64,000 nt of DNA from Ehretia macrophylla (GCA_037974665.1 CM075773.1:31444853-31508852); one strand, 5' to 3'; counted from the stretch's first letter, positions 36,621 to 50,276 are shown. The notes: generated by a model not told the origin, from the sequence alone. Numbers and translations are program-made.

Positions 36621-39600
36621 ACGGAGCTTGTGACCAAGTATCCGTCGCACCGATGCACATATCTTTTGATCCGTAAGGAGTTACGCGGCGCACAGCCTAC
36701 CGTTGGAAAGCTCTCCGAGAGCTCTACGACGGGGGTAGCAAAGCCTGCTCGGCTGCGCCTATTTTCAGAATCTAAAATCGAACGTCTTCATCGCTTTCGG
36801 GATACTTTTCTTCTTTTGCGTAGTTTTTTCGTCCCGGATCGCACGACGTGAGCCACGAAAAGGACGACAACCTAATCCATCACATTTCTATTACCGAATC
36901 CTACGGCCCGGTGGGCAAGACAACTTCACTTCACGGAGAGGCTGGGCACGGCAACAGTGGGCGCGGGGCTTGTGACCAGGTCTCCGTTGCTCTGGTGCCC
37001 TTAACTTTTGATCCATAAGGAGTTACGCGGCGCACAGCATACCGTTGGAAAGCTCTGCGAGAGCTCTAGGACAGGGGCATCGAGCCTACTCAGCTGCGTC
37101 TGTTTTTAGAGCCCAAAATTGAACATTTTCATCAGCTTCAGGACACTTTTCTTCTTTTGCGCTATTTTTTCATCCCGGATCGTACTTAGTGAGCCGTGAA
37201 ACGGATGACAAGCTAATCCATCACATTTCTATTATCGAATCCCATGGCTCCTTGGGCAAGACAACTTCCCTTCACGTAGAGGCTGGGCCCGCGAACAGAG
37301 GGCTAGGGGCTTATGACTAGGTATCCGTCCCTCCGGTGCCCATAACTTTTGATCCATAAGAAGTTACGTGGCACACAACATATCGTTGGAAAGCTCTTAG
37401 AGAGCTCTAAGATGGGGGTAGCAAGCCTGCTCGGCTGCATCTGTTTTCGAAGCCCAAAATCTATCACATTTCTATTACCGAATCCCATGGCAATTTGGGC
37501 AAGACAACTTCTTTCATGTAGAGGCTGGGCCAGCGAACTGTGGGCGTGAGGCTTGTGACCAGCTATCCGTTGCTCTGGTGCCTTTAACTTTTGATCCGTA
37601 AAGAGTTACGCGGCGTACAGCATACCGTTGGAAAGCTCTCTGAGAGCTCTACGACGTGGGAATCGAGCTTGCTCGGTTGCGCTTATTTTCAGAGCCCAAA
37701 ATCAAACGTTTACATAAGTTTCGGGAATCTTTTATTCTTTTGCGTTGTTTTTTCGTCCCGGATCATACTTCGTGAGGCGCAAAAAGTACGACAACCTAAT
37801 CCATCACATTTCTATTACTGAATCCCACGACACCTTGGGCAAGACAACTTCACTTCACGTAGAGGCTGGGCCCGCAAACAGAGGGCGTGGGGCTTGTGAC
37901 CAGGTATCCGTCGCTCCGGTGCCCATAACTTTGGATTCGTAAGGAGTTACGCGGCACACATCATATTGTTGGAAAGCTCTCTGAGAGCTCTACAATGGGG
38001 GCACCTAGCCTGCTCGGCTGCCACTATTTTCAGAGTCCAAAATCAAATGTTTTCATCAGGTTCGAGACACTTTTCTTCTTTTGCGGTATTTTTCTATCCC
38101 AGATCGTATGTCGAAAGCCGCGAAAAGGACGACAACCTAATTCATCACATTTCTATTACCGAATCACACGACACCTTGGGCAAGACAACTTCACTTCACG
38201 TAGAGGCTGGGCCCGCAAATAGAGGGTGTGGGGCTTGTGACCAGGTATGCGGCGCTCCGGTGCCCATAACTTTTGATCCGTAAGGAGTTACAGGGTGTAC
38301 AGCATGCCGTTGGAAAGCTCTATGAGAGCTTTACGACGGGGGCCGCAAGCCTGCTCGGCTGCGCCCATTTTTGGAGCCCAAAATTGAACATTTTTATTAG
38401 TTTTGAGACACTTTTCTTCTTTTGTGATTATTTTCGTCCCAGATCGTACGTCGTGAGCCGCAAAAAGGACGACAACCTAATCTATCACATTTCTATTACC
38501 GAATCCCATGGCACCTTGGGCAAGACAACTTCACTTCACGAAGAGGCTGGGCCCGCGAACAGTGAGCGCGGGGCTTGTGACCAGGCATCCGTTGCCCTGG
38601 TGCCTTTTACTTTTGATCCGTAAGGAGTTACGCGGCGCACAACATACCCTTGGAAATCTCTCCGAGAGCTATACGACAGGGGTAGCGACACTACTCTGCT
38701 GCGCCTGTTTTCAGAGCCCAAAATTAAACTTTTTCAATAGTTTTAGGACACTTTTATTCTTTTGCTCTGTTTTTATATCCCGGATCGTACATTGTGAGCC
38801 TCGAAAAGGACGACAACCTAATCCATTACATTTCTATTACCGAATCCCACGGAACCTTGGGCAAGACAACTTTACTTCACGTAGATGCTGGGCCCGCATT
38901 CCGAGGGCGTGGGCCTTGTGACCAGGTATTCGTCGCTCCGGTGCCCATAACTTTTGATTCGTAAGGAGTTACGTGGCGCACAGCATACCGTTGGAAACTC
39001 TCCGAGAGATCTACGACGGGGGCAGCCAGCTTGCTCGGTTGCACCTATTTTCGGAGTCCAAAATCAAACGTTTTCAACAGTTTCGGGATACTTTTTTTCT
39101 TTTGCCCTGTTTTTTTGTCCAAATCGTCCGTCGTGAGCCGCAAAAAGGACGACAACCTAATCCATCACATTTCTACTACCGAATCCCACGGCACCTTGGG
39201 CAAGACAACTTCACTTCACGTAGAGGCTGGGCCCGCAAACAGAGGGCGTGGGGCTTATGACCAGGTATCCATCGCTCCTGTACCCATAACTTTTGATCCG
39301 TAAGGAGTTACGCGGCGCACAGTATACCTTTGGAAAGCTCTCTGAGAGTTCTACGACGGGGGCAGCAAACCTGCTCGACTGCGCCTATTTTCAGATCCTA
39401 AAATCGAACATTTTCATAAGTTTATGGACACTTTTCTTCTTTTGCGTTGTTTTTCTTTCCCAGATCGTACGTCGTGAGCCGCGAAAAGGACGACAACCTA
39501 ATCCATTACATTCCTATTATCGAATCCCACGGTACCTTAGGCAAGAAAACATCACTTCATGTAGAGGCTGGGCCCGCAAACAGAGGGCGTGGGGCTTGTG

Positions 39601-42600
39601 ACCAGGTATCCGTCGCTCTATTGCCCATTACTTTTGATCCGTAAAGAGTTACATGGAGCATAGCATACCGTTTGAAAGCCCTCTGAGAGTTCTACAACGG
39701 GGACAGCAAGCCTGCTAAGTTGCACCTATTTTCGGAGGCCAAAATTGAACAATTTTATCAGTTTTGGGACACTTTTCTTCTTTTGCGCTATTTTTCGTCC
39801 CGGATCATACGTCGTAAGCCGCGAAAAGGACAACAACCTAATCCATCATATTTCTATTACCAAATTCCACGGCACCTTAGGCAAGACAACTACACTTCAC
39901 GTAGCGGCTGGGCCCGCAAATAGAGGGCGTTGGGCTTGTGACCAGGTATCCGTCGCTCCGGTGCCCATAACTTTTGCTCCGTAAGGAGTTACGCAGCGCA
40001 CAGCATACTGTTGGAAAGCTCTCTGAGGGCTCTACGACGAGCGCACCAAGCCTGCTCGGCCGCGCCTTTTTCAGAGCCCAAAATTGAACATTTTTATTAG
40101 TTTTGGGACACTTTTCTTCTTTTGCGTTGTTTTTTCATCCTGGACCGTACGTTGTGAGCCACGAAAAGGATGACAACCTAATCCATCACATTCCTATAAC
40201 CGAATCCCACGGCACCTTGGGCAAGACAACTTCACTTCAGGTACAGGCTAGGCCCACAAACGGAGGGCATGGGGCTTGTGACCAGGTATCCGTTACTCTG
40301 GTGCCCATAACTTTTGCTTCGTAAGGAGTTATGCGGCGTACAACATAACATTGGAAAGCTCTCTCAGGGCTCTACGATGGGGCCAACAAGCCTGCACGGC
40401 TGCGCCTGTTTTCGGAGCCGAAAATTGAACGTTTTCATCAATTTTGGGACACTTTTCTTCTTTTGCGTTATTTTTTCATCCCAGATCATACGTCGTGAGC
40501 CGCGAAAAGGATGACAACCTAATCTATCGCATTCCTATTACCGAATCCCACAACACCTTGGGCGAGACAACTTCACTTCACGTATAAGTTGGGCCCGTAA
40601 ACCGAGGGTGTGGAGCTTGTGAGCAGGTATCCGTCGCTCAGGTGCCCATAACTTTTCATTCTTAAAGAGTTACGCGGTGCATAGCATACCGTTGGAAAGC
40701 TCTCCGAGAGCTCTACGACGTGGATAGCAAGCCTGCTCAGCTGCGCCTATTTTTGGAACCCAAAATCGAACATTTTCATTAATTTTGGGACACTTTTCTT
40801 CTTTTGTGCTATTTTTTCGTCCCGGATCGTACATCGTGAGCCGCTAAAAGGACGACAACCTAATCCATCACATTCCTATTACCGAATCACATGGCACCTT
40901 GAGCAAGACAACTTGACTTCACGTAGAGGCTGGGCTCGCAAACAGAGGGCGTGGGGCTTGTGACCAGATATCCGTCGCTCTGGTGCCCATAACTTTTGCT
41001 TCGTAAAGAGTTATGCGGCGCACAGCATACCGTTTAAAAGTTCTCTGAGAGCTCTACGATGAGGCTGCAAGCCTGCTCAGCTGCGCCTATTTTTGGAGTC
41101 CAAAATTGAACATTTTCATCAATTTTGGGACACTTTTCTTATCTTGTGGTGTTTTTTCTTCCCGGATCGTACGTCGTGAGCCGCGAAAAGGACGACAAGC
41201 TAATCCATCACATTCCTATTATCGAATCCCTCAGTACCTTGGGCAAGGAAACTTCACTTCACGTAGAGGCTGGGCCCGCAAACCGAGAGCGTGGGGCTTA
41301 TGACCAGGTATCTGTCGCTCCGGTGCCCATAACTTTTGATCCGTAAGGAGTTACGCGGTGCACAGCATACTATTGGAAAGCTCTCCGAGAGCTCTACGAC
41401 GGGGGAAGCAAGCTTACTTGGCTATGCCTAATTTCGGAGCCCAAAATTGAACGTTTTCTTAAGTTTTGAGACACTTTACTTCTTTTGCGCTATTTTTTTG
41501 ACATGGATCCTACGTCGTGAGCCGCGAAAAGGACGACAACCTGATCCATCACATTTCTATTACCGAATCCCATGGCCCTATGGGCAAGACAACTTCGCTT
41601 CACGTAGAGATTGGGCCTGCAAACCGAGGGAATGGGGCTTGTAACCAGGTATCTGTCACTCTGGTGCCCATAACTTTTGATACGTAAGGAGTTACGCGGC
41701 GCACAGCATACCGTTGGAAAGCTCTCCAAGAGCTCTACGACGAGGGCAACAAGCTTGCTAGGCTGGGCCAATTTTCGGAGCCCAAAATCGAACGTTTTTA
41801 TCAATTTTGGGACACTTTACTTTTTTTGCGCTGTTTTTTCATCCCGGATCGTACGTCGTGAGCCACGAAAAGGACGACAAACTAATCCATCACATTTCTA
41901 TTATTGAATCCCACAACACCTTAGGCAAGACAACTTCACTTCACGTATAAGCTGGGCCTACAAACCGAGGGCGTAGGGCTTGTGACTAGGTATCCGTTGC
42001 TCCGTAGACCATAACTTTTGCTCCGTAAGGAATTACGCGGCACACAGCATACCGTTGGAAAGCCCTCTGAGGGCTCTACCATGGGGGCACCTATCCTGCT
42101 TGGTTGCGACTATTTTCAGAGCCCAAAATCGAACGTTTTCATCCATTTCGAGATACTTTTCTTCTTTTGTGTAGTTTTTTCATCCCGAATTGTACGTCGT
42201 GAGTTGCAAAAATGACAACAACCTAATCCATCACATCTCTATTGCCACATCCCATGGCACCTTGAGCAAGACAACTTCACTTCACGTAGAGGTTGGGCCC
42301 GCAAACTGAGGACGTGGGGCTTGAGACCAAGTATCCTTCGCTCCGGTTCCCATAACTTTTGATCTGTAAGGAGTTACACGGCGCACAGGATACCGTTGGA
42401 AAGCTTTCCGAGAGCTCTACGACAAAGGCAGCAATCCTGCTCGGCTGTGCCTATTTTCGGAGCCCAAAATCTAACGTTTTCATCAGTTTTGGGATATTTT
42501 TTTTCTTTTGCGCTATTTTTCTATCATGTATCGTGCGTCGTGAGCCACGAAATGGATGACACTCTAATCCATCACATTTCTGTTACCGAATCCCTAGGCA

Positions 42601-45600
42601 CCTTGGGCAAGACAACTTTGCTTCACGTAGAGGCTGGGCCCACAAACCGAGGGCGTGGGGCTTGTGACCAGGTATCCGTTGCACCGGTGCCATTACTTTT
42701 GATCCGTAAGGAGTTACGCGGCGCACAGCATACCGTTGGAAAGCTGTCCGAGAGCTCTACGATGGGGCAGCAAGTCTACTCAGTTGCGCTTACTTTCGGA
42801 GATCAAAATTGAACGTTTTCATTAGTTTCGGGATAGTTTTCTTCTTTTGTGCTGTTTTTTCGTCCCGGATCATACGTCGTGAGCTGCGAAAACGATGACA
42901 ACCTAATCCATCACATTCTTATTACCGAATCCCATGGCACATTGAGCAAGACAACTTGACTTCACGTAGAGGTTGGGCCCGCAAACAGAGGGCGTGGGGC
43001 TTGTGACTAGGTATCCGTCGCTCCGGTGCCCATAACTTTTGCTCCGTAAGGAGTTACGTAGCGCACACCATGCCGTTGGAAAGCTCTCTAAGAGCTCTAC
43101 GACAAGGCAGCAAGCCTGCTCAGCTGCACCTATTTTCGGAGCCCAAAATTGAACGTTTTAATCAGTTTCGGTACACTTTTCTTCTTTTACGCTATTTTTC
43201 CATCCCGGATCGTATGTCGTGAGCCGCGAAAAGGACGACAAGCTAATCCATCATATTCCTATTATCGAATCCCATGGCAGCTTGGGAAAGACAACTTCAC
43301 CTCTCGTAGAGGTTGGGCCCGCAAACAGAGGGCGTGGGGCATATGACCAGGTATCCATTGCTCTGATGCCCATAAATTTTGCTCATTAAGGAGTTACGCG
43401 GTACACAGTATACCGTTGGAAAGCTCTCCAAGAGCTCTACGACAGAGGCAGCAAACCTGCTCGGCTATGCCTATTTTTGGACCCCAAAATAGATTGTTTT
43501 CATCAATTTTGGGACACTTTTCTTCTTTTGCGATGTTTTTCCGTCCCGGATAGTACGTCGTGAGCCACAAAAAGGATGACACCTAATCCATCATATTTTT
43601 ATTACCAAATCATATAGCACCTTGGCCAAGACAACTTTACTTCACGTAGAGGCTGGGCCAGCAAACCGAGGGCGTAGGTCTTGTGATCCAGTATCCGTCG
43701 CTCTGCTGCCCATAACTTTTGCTTTGTAAAGGGTTACACGTCGCACAACATAACGTTGGAAAGCTCTCTGAGGGCTTTACGACGGGGGCAACAAGCCTGC
43801 TCGGTTACGTCCTTTTTGGGAGCCCAAAATCAAACTTTTTCATCAGTTTAGGGACACTTTTCTTCTTTTACGCTATTTTTTCGTCCCGGATCATACGTCG
43901 TGAGCCGCGAAAAGGACGACAATCTAATCCATCACATTTCTATTACCGAATCACATGGCACCTTGGGCAAGACAACTTCACTTCATGTAGAGGCTAGGCC
44001 TGCAAACAGAGGGCGTGGGGCTTGTGACCAGGTATCTGTCACTCTGGTGCCCATAACTTTTGATCCGTAAGGAGTTACGCGGCGCACAGCATACCGTTGG
44101 AAAGCTCTCTGAGGGCTCTACGACGAGGGCAGCAAGCCTGCTCGGCTGTGCCTATTTTCGGAGCACAAAATCGGATATTTTTGTCAGTTTTGGGACTCTT
44201 TTCTTCTTTTACGCTTTTTTTTCATCCCGGATCGTACGTCGTGAGCCGCAAAAAGGACGACAACCTAATCCATCACATTCCTATTACCAAATCCCATAGC
44301 ACCTTGGGCAAGACAACTTCACTTCACGTAGAGGCTGGGCCCGCAAACAGAGGGGTGGGGCTTGTGACCAGGTATCCGTCGCTCTGGTGCCCATAACTTT
44401 TGATCCGTAAGGAGTTACGCGGCACACAGTATACTGTTGGAAAGCACTCTGAGAGCTCTACAATGAGGGCACCTAGCCTGCTCTGTTGCTACTATTTTCA
44501 GAGCCCAAAATTGAACATTTTTGTAAGTTTCGGCAAACTTTTCTTCTTTTGCGCTGTTTTTCAGTCCTTGATCGTACGTCGTGAGCCACGAAATGGTCGA
44601 CAATCTAATCCATCATATTTCTATTACCAAATACCACGGCACCTTGAGCAAGACAACTTCACTTCACGTAGAGGCTGGGCCCGCAAACAGAGGGCGTGGG
44701 GCTTGTGACCAGGTATCCGTCGCGTCGGTGCCCATAACTTTTGCTCCGTAAGGAGTTACACGGCGCACAACATACCGTTGGAAAGCTCATTGAGAGCTCT
44801 ACGATGGGGGCACCAAGCCTACTCGGCTGCACCTATTTTCGAAGTCCAAAATCGAATGTTTTCATCAGTTTAGGGACACTTTTCTTCTTTTGCGTTGTTG
44901 TTCCGTCCCGAATCGTACGTCGTGAGCCGCGAAAAGGAAAACAACCTAATCCATCATATTTCTATTATCGAATCCCACGGTACCTTGGGAAGACAACTTC
45001 TCTTCACGTAGAGGCTGGGCCTGCAAACCGAGGGCGTAGGGCTTGTGACCAGATATTTGTCGCTCTGGTGCCCATTACTTTTGATTGGTAAGGAGTTACG
45101 CGGCGTACAGCATACCGTTGGAAAGCTCTCCGGGAGCTCTATGATATGGCAGCAAGCCTGCTCTGTTGCGCCTATTTTTGGAACTCAAAATTCAACGTTT
45201 TTATCATTTTCAGGACACTTTTCTTCTTTTGCGTTATTTTTCTGTCCTGGATCGTACGTCGTGAGCCGTAAAAAGGATTACAACCTAATCCATCACATTT
45301 TTACTATTGAATCCCAAGGCACCTTGGGCAAGACAACTTCACCTCACGTAGAGGTTGGGCCCACAAACAGAGGGCGTGGGGCTTGTGACCAGGTATCCAT
45401 CGCTCCGGTGCCCATAACTTTTGATCCGTAAGGAGTTATGCGGTGCACAGCATACCGTTGGAAACCTCTCTGAGAGCTCTACGACGGGGGCGGCAAGTCT
45501 GCTCGGATGCGCCTATTTTCGGAGCTGAAAATTGAACATTTTCATCAGTTTCAGGTCACTTTTCTTCTTTTGTGTTGTTTTTTCGTCCTGGATCGTACTT

Positions 45601-46193
45601 CGTGAGCTGCGAAAAGGACAACAAACTAATCCATCACATTCTTATTACTGAATCCCACGGTACCTTGGGCAAAACAACTTGACTTCACGTAGAAGCTGGG
45701 TCTGCAAACGGAGGGCGTGGGGCTTATGACCAGGTATCCGTCGCTCCGGTGCCCATAACTTTTGCTCCGTAAATAGTTACGTGGCGCACAGCATGCCGTT
45801 GGAAAGCTCTCTGAGGGCTCTACGATGGGGGCACCGAGCTTTCTCGGCTGCGCCTATTTTCAGAGCCCAAAATTGAATGTTTTCATCAGTTTTGGGATGC
45901 TTTTCTTCTTTTACGCTATTTTTTCATCCCGGATCGTATGTCGTGAGCCACGAAAAGGATGACAACCTAATCCATCACATTTCTATTACCGAAACCCATG
46001 GCACGTTGGGCAAGACAACTTAACTTCACGTAGAGGCTGGGTCGGCAAAACCGAGGGCGTAGGGCTTGTGACTAGGTATCCGTCGCTCCGATACCCAAAA
46101 CTTTTGATCCGTAAGGAGTTACGCGGCACACAGCAAACGGTTGGAATGCTCTCCGAGAGCTCTACGACGAGGGTAGCAAGCCTGTTCAGTTGT
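36621..46193 (+). repeat. 341-bp satellite, array 3 (about 28 monomers)
   Basis: This is the same satellite in the same orientation. From about 39974 onward many monomers have GCTCCG or GCTTCG in place of GATCCG at the phase marker, often with CATTCCTATTA in place of CATTTCTATTA upstream. No such monomer was noticed in arrays 1 and 2. One monomer (37349-37590) is strongly shortened. The array ends at the forward solo LTR. No host gene is seen. Confidence 0.95.
37349..37590 (+). repeat. Shortened satellite monomer (242 bp)
   Basis: The interval between phase markers is 242 bp in place of about 341. The T/C-rich run and the CGTACGTCGTGAG segment (about 99 bases) are absent. AGCCCAAAATC is joined straight to TATCACATTTC at about 37460. 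The next monomer is of normal length. Confidence 0.88.
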
Positions 46194-47489
46194 TGTGAGG
46201 CCCGACCTCGATTTACGTGCAATACCTCGTTTCGTGTGCCCTAACCTAGATTTGCTTGCCTTGACCTAGGTTTAAGAGTCGTGTTTTGTTTTATGTGCCT
46301 TGCATTGAATTGCGTGCATACATTTAGGGTTGCGTGCATTTACTTGAGAAACATGCATTCGTCTCGTAGTTCGTGCCTTACCTCATAGTGCGTGCCCTAA
46401 ACCTAGGAAAGCATGCCCTCACGCTAATCAAGAAAGCATCTTACACGAAGTAGTAGATCATTAATTAATCCTACAAACTCTACTAACTAATATTAAAATG
46501 TTAATTCAACTCACTAGAAGACGAAATTGTACCAAAAGCTAAGCATTCTTTTTTCTTTATTCCTTATTCTTTTGCACATCCCAAACACACAATATTATAT
46601 TGCTCAACCAAGACAAAAATTCAGAATTTTGCACAAGCTTGGCCGACCACATGGAGCCTTTTTCAATTATTTGCAATTTCAAAATTTACACCTAAACATT
46701 CTATGACAAGTTATGACACAAAGCATAAAAAAAAATGGCTTAAAACCCTATCAATTGCACCCCATTCTTGACACAATCAAGTTGCCCATGCTAGACATTT
46801 CAAATTATGCCCTTGAAGACACAAATTCTGAAATTCCAAAGCCCATAGCCGACACATGCATCAAAGTCCCTCAAAGCTTTCATTTTTCTCTCATTTTCTC
46901 TCACTCTCTCGGCCTTGGCTGAAATTCTACTCTCCATAGCTTGAGTTCATCATCCTAAGATTCATCAAGACCTCCAAGCTACTAAGGAACTCGACCAAGC
47001 AAGCTAGAATACAAAAGACACACATGCAAGCTCATAGGACCTTCATCTCGGCTTAGGTAAGTTTGATAGCTCCTATTTCGTTTTCTTCTTGTTCTAACCA
47101 CATGCACCTACTAAGAACTTGGTAACTAAGCTAGAAAATTAAGAATCTCAAGTCGTCTCTTGCCCAAGCAAGGAGAAAAAGTCGATCTTGTGCATCATCA
47201 AGAGCTTTGTGCATCTTCATTGTTGTCTTGCTAAGGTGAGGGCTAAAACTTCTTTGAAAAGCTTTCAAAAATCACATGCATGCCTTTAAATGTCTATTTT
47301 TACCTCTGTACTTGTGATATATGAGTGTACATGAGCTTTTGTAAACATGCATGGCAAAATATTTGGCTAGAATGTGAAGATAGGTGAAATCGCGTATTTG
47401 GCAGCTTTCTGTTCTGTTGGAGCGAAGTCAATTTGACCAAATAAATGATGTTGAAAATGCGTGAAAATTGGTAAGTGACTAGTTTTGCC

Positions 47490-47711
47490 TGTGACGACCC
47501 GGCTAAGCGAATACCCCACAGGGCAGAGGCACACCGGCGTCGCACATAAGCAAGTATTGTCCGCTTTGGGTTACCACGGTGGGCCCCTCACGATTTTGTC
47601 CCTTCGAGGATTTCCCCCAAAAGGCGCCTGCTCGAATACAAGGGAGAACCCTCCACTATATATTCAGTTGGCCCAGCTCGCAACCTTCCGATGTGGGATG
47701 GGTTCACCACA
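47490..47711 (-). repeat. TRIM terminal repeat (3' LTR in element orientation)
   Basis: It begins TGTGACGACCCGGC and ends TTCACCACA. On the minus strand it follows the purine tract (complement of CCACCCCCCCTTAAGG), so it is the downstream LTR. Confidence 0.9.
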
Positions 47712-47770
47712 TCCACCCCCCCTTAAGGAGGCCCAGCGCCCTCGTGGGACATTGATACAAAGGAAGGCCC

Positions 47771-47782
47771 GCTCTGATACCA
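47771..47782 (-). other. TRIM primer-binding site (tRNA-Met type)
   Basis: GCTCTGATACCA on the plus strand is the reverse complement of TGGTATCAGAGC, the same primer used by the chromoviruses in this window. It lies five bases from the right LTR and gives the element its orientation. Confidence 0.9.
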
Positions 47783-47787
47783 ATTTC

Positions 47788-48009
47788 TGTAACGACCCGG
47801 CTAAGCGAATACCCCGCAGGGCAGAGGCACACCAACATCGTACATAAGCAAGTATTGTCCGCTTTGGGTTACCACGGTGGGCCCCTCACGATTTTGTCCC
47901 TTCGAGGATTTCCCCCAAAAGGCGCCTGCTTGAATACAAGGGAGAACCCTCCACTATATATTCAGTTGGCCCAGCTCGCAACCTTCCGATGTGGGATGGG
48001 TTTACCACA
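47788..48009 (-). repeat. TRIM terminal repeat (5' LTR in element orientation)
   Basis: It begins TGTAACGACCCGGC and ends TTTACCACA, collinear with the other terminal repeat at roughly 96% identity by eye. Confidence 0.9.
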
Positions 48010-50276
48010 TTGCCAGTTCTAAGAATTTTTTGTAGAAATAGGCCAAAGACAATTCTGACTCTAAGACTCTTAAAATGGCAAAATATCAAAATGTATTGAA
48101 ATCTGGAAAATCTGGGAAAATGAAGCAGGTTTTGGCAGATTCACTGTCCTTGTAGAATGAACCCGTTTTGACTTAGTAAATGATATCCAAAATGCATGAA
48201 ATTTGGTATTCTGTTATATTTTTCAGTTCTGGATATTTTTGTCAAAAATAGGCTAAGGCTAAATCTAACCCTAAGGTCCTCAAAAACGACAAGTGTTGAA
48301 ATATGTACAAATCTGGACAATTTTGCATAGTCTCACGGTTTTAGCTATAACTCTTGAATCCGAACTCTGAATGATGCAAGGTTTGTTTCTGGATTTAGTT
48401 CACTCCTTAAGCTTTAATTTGAAATTTTGTTCACTAGAATTGGAGATTGTTTGCTTGTCTCAATTATTGTGAGAAAACAGACCATTGCAGTGGAGTTTCC
48501 ATCTAGTGATAGGCTTTGAAAATTATTGTAACTTCTCTTGTTGTATTAAATACTTGGGATTGTGGCACTTGGGTATTGTGTGGACTGTTTTCAATACTTG
48601 AGGATGTTTTAGTTAATCGGTGCATGGCTTGAGTTTAATTGCGGGCCAACTTTGGGTTTAATCGCACGGGTGAGCATGAATTGAAACCCTAATGACTAGG
48701 AAAACTCGCTAAGTGTTGATCCTATGAATATTGTGCTTAATTATGTGATTAGTAGGCTGCTCGTAGTTGCCCTTATAGCCCTAAATGTGGTTCCGATGAT
48801 TAGATGTTGACAAGTAGCCCTTACTTGCACCCGGTCCCACGTAGACGGCGTTGCATGTTGTATGACCTTATTATTTGATTACGTGAACTTCGAAATGAGT
48901 TATACGACTTGATTTACATGCGTTACATGGCTGCCCGTTTAATACTCATATAACTCCATGTACTTTACAAGTGAAATTACCTGTCATATCATGCCTCGCG
49001 TGTTTACTTGTCAATGTGCAATGTCATGACTACTCGGAGGCAACCTACTTTGTTGACCTCCAAATGTGATATATTAAATGTCATAAATGTGCATTGCATA
49101 CAAGGTTGCAACCTTTCATTCTGGCATGGTAGCGTTCACGTACACCGGCGGCATCGGGCTTGCCGGTGCAACCGTGACTACCATTGTCCAATTCCCTCTC
49201 TCGTTTGGGGGCTAGACTTCCTCGGAGAGTTCGGTCGTAGGATTTCGGGGTACATCCGGAGTACACCCATTTGGCGTGATAAGGGGATGATTTGAAGCCG
49301 GCCGCAACAACTGATACTGGAAATGAACTGAGAGCAAAAGCTCACCGTATCCTTTTCACTATGTGTATAAGTACTCTCGCTTCGTTCCTAGAGGACCTTG
49401 GGGAGGAAAGACGGGTAATTGCGCTCATTTACTCTTATATTACATTATGTACTTACTTGTGATATATGTCATATCATGCTTGCAAAAATAGGTTTTTCAT
49501 AAGATAAACCGGAAAAAGAGTTTCAAAACTTATTTCTCGTTTCCCCTCGCTGAGTTCATAAGGACTCACCCTCTTTTATCATCTCAGGTGAAGAAGACCA
49601 GGAACAGGTACCCGAGGACAACATGTCTAACGATGATTTCTTGGAATGATTGCTTGCCCTACGTGCCTTACGTGACTATGACCATTTTGTGAACGATATG
49701 TTGCTTGAAGACTATTTCTTTGTTGCTTGTTGTTGTATTGTAAATGACCCCCGTTGTAATTTGGGGTCAAATTTTGGGTTGTACTGATCATAACTAGATA
49801 GACACTCTTACGGTCGTTTTGCTATCGCTACTGGTTAGTATCTATCGCAGGTTTATGAAGTATCAGGTAAAGGATTAAGTAAAATGAATCTATCCAATCT
49901 TAAGCAGGTACTTATTGGTAGGCTAAGATCAACAGGTACTTTTGTAACAAGGGTTAACAAACAAACGAGACATAGTATCATGCTAGGTTGTTAATCAAAC
50001 GGGACTTCAAGATAACTAGTAGGCGTTTCGATGGGAGATAAATAGTAATCTTAGTTGGAAAAGAAATTCAGATTGGAAATTTAAAGGCGTTTAGAAAATT
50101 AGATCGAACTAAAGAGCCCAACTACAGCCGTTATGCTGCCGGTTTTCCAGAGAATTTGTGGAGTTTAATCTAAACGTTAAGTGTTAAACTTTCATAAACG
50201 ATTAAGTGCGTGATATGACTTGAATATTTATATCACACCCTAGTCTAACCTTTATAGGTCGGGTTGGAGCGTGACA

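Larger units (their letters stand above)
47490..48009 (-). mobile_element. TRIM (small non-autonomous LTR element), minus orientation, looks whole
   Basis: This 520-bp element has two direct 222-bp terminal repeats (47490-47711 and 47788-48009) around a 76-bp core. It is flanked by a perfect 5-bp target duplication TTGCC (47485-47489 and 48010-48014). The core has GCTCTGATACCA at 47771-47782, the reverse complement of a Met-tRNA primer-binding site, five bases from the right repeat, and a C-rich tract next to the left repeat that reads as a purine tract on the minus strand. It has no coding capacity, as expected for TRIMs, which rely on another element's proteins. The two repeats differ at roughly eight places. 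It sits inside the solo LTR and is therefore younger than it. Confidence 0.93.
46194..50276 (+). mobile_element. Forward solo LTR (subfamily B) interrupted by a TRIM
   Basis: The LTR spans 4,083 bp including a 520-bp insertion plus its 5-bp duplication, or about 3.56 kb of LTR proper. It begins TGTGAGGCCC at 46194 and ends GTGACA at 50276. The flanking 5-mers are GTTGT on the left and ATTGT on the right, a target duplication with one mismatch. No internal region is attached, so it is a solo LTR. It shares the subfamily B marks with the inverted solo LTR (GTGTATAAGTACTCTCGC near 49363, CACAATATTATATTGC near 46587). Confidence 0.92.

Noticed and set aside
33046-36625. A clean target-site duplication for the inverted solo LTR.
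   Set aside because: The flanking bases (GATGG and ACGGA) are only loosely similar, and the best alignment is four bases with one mismatch, so I do not claim it.
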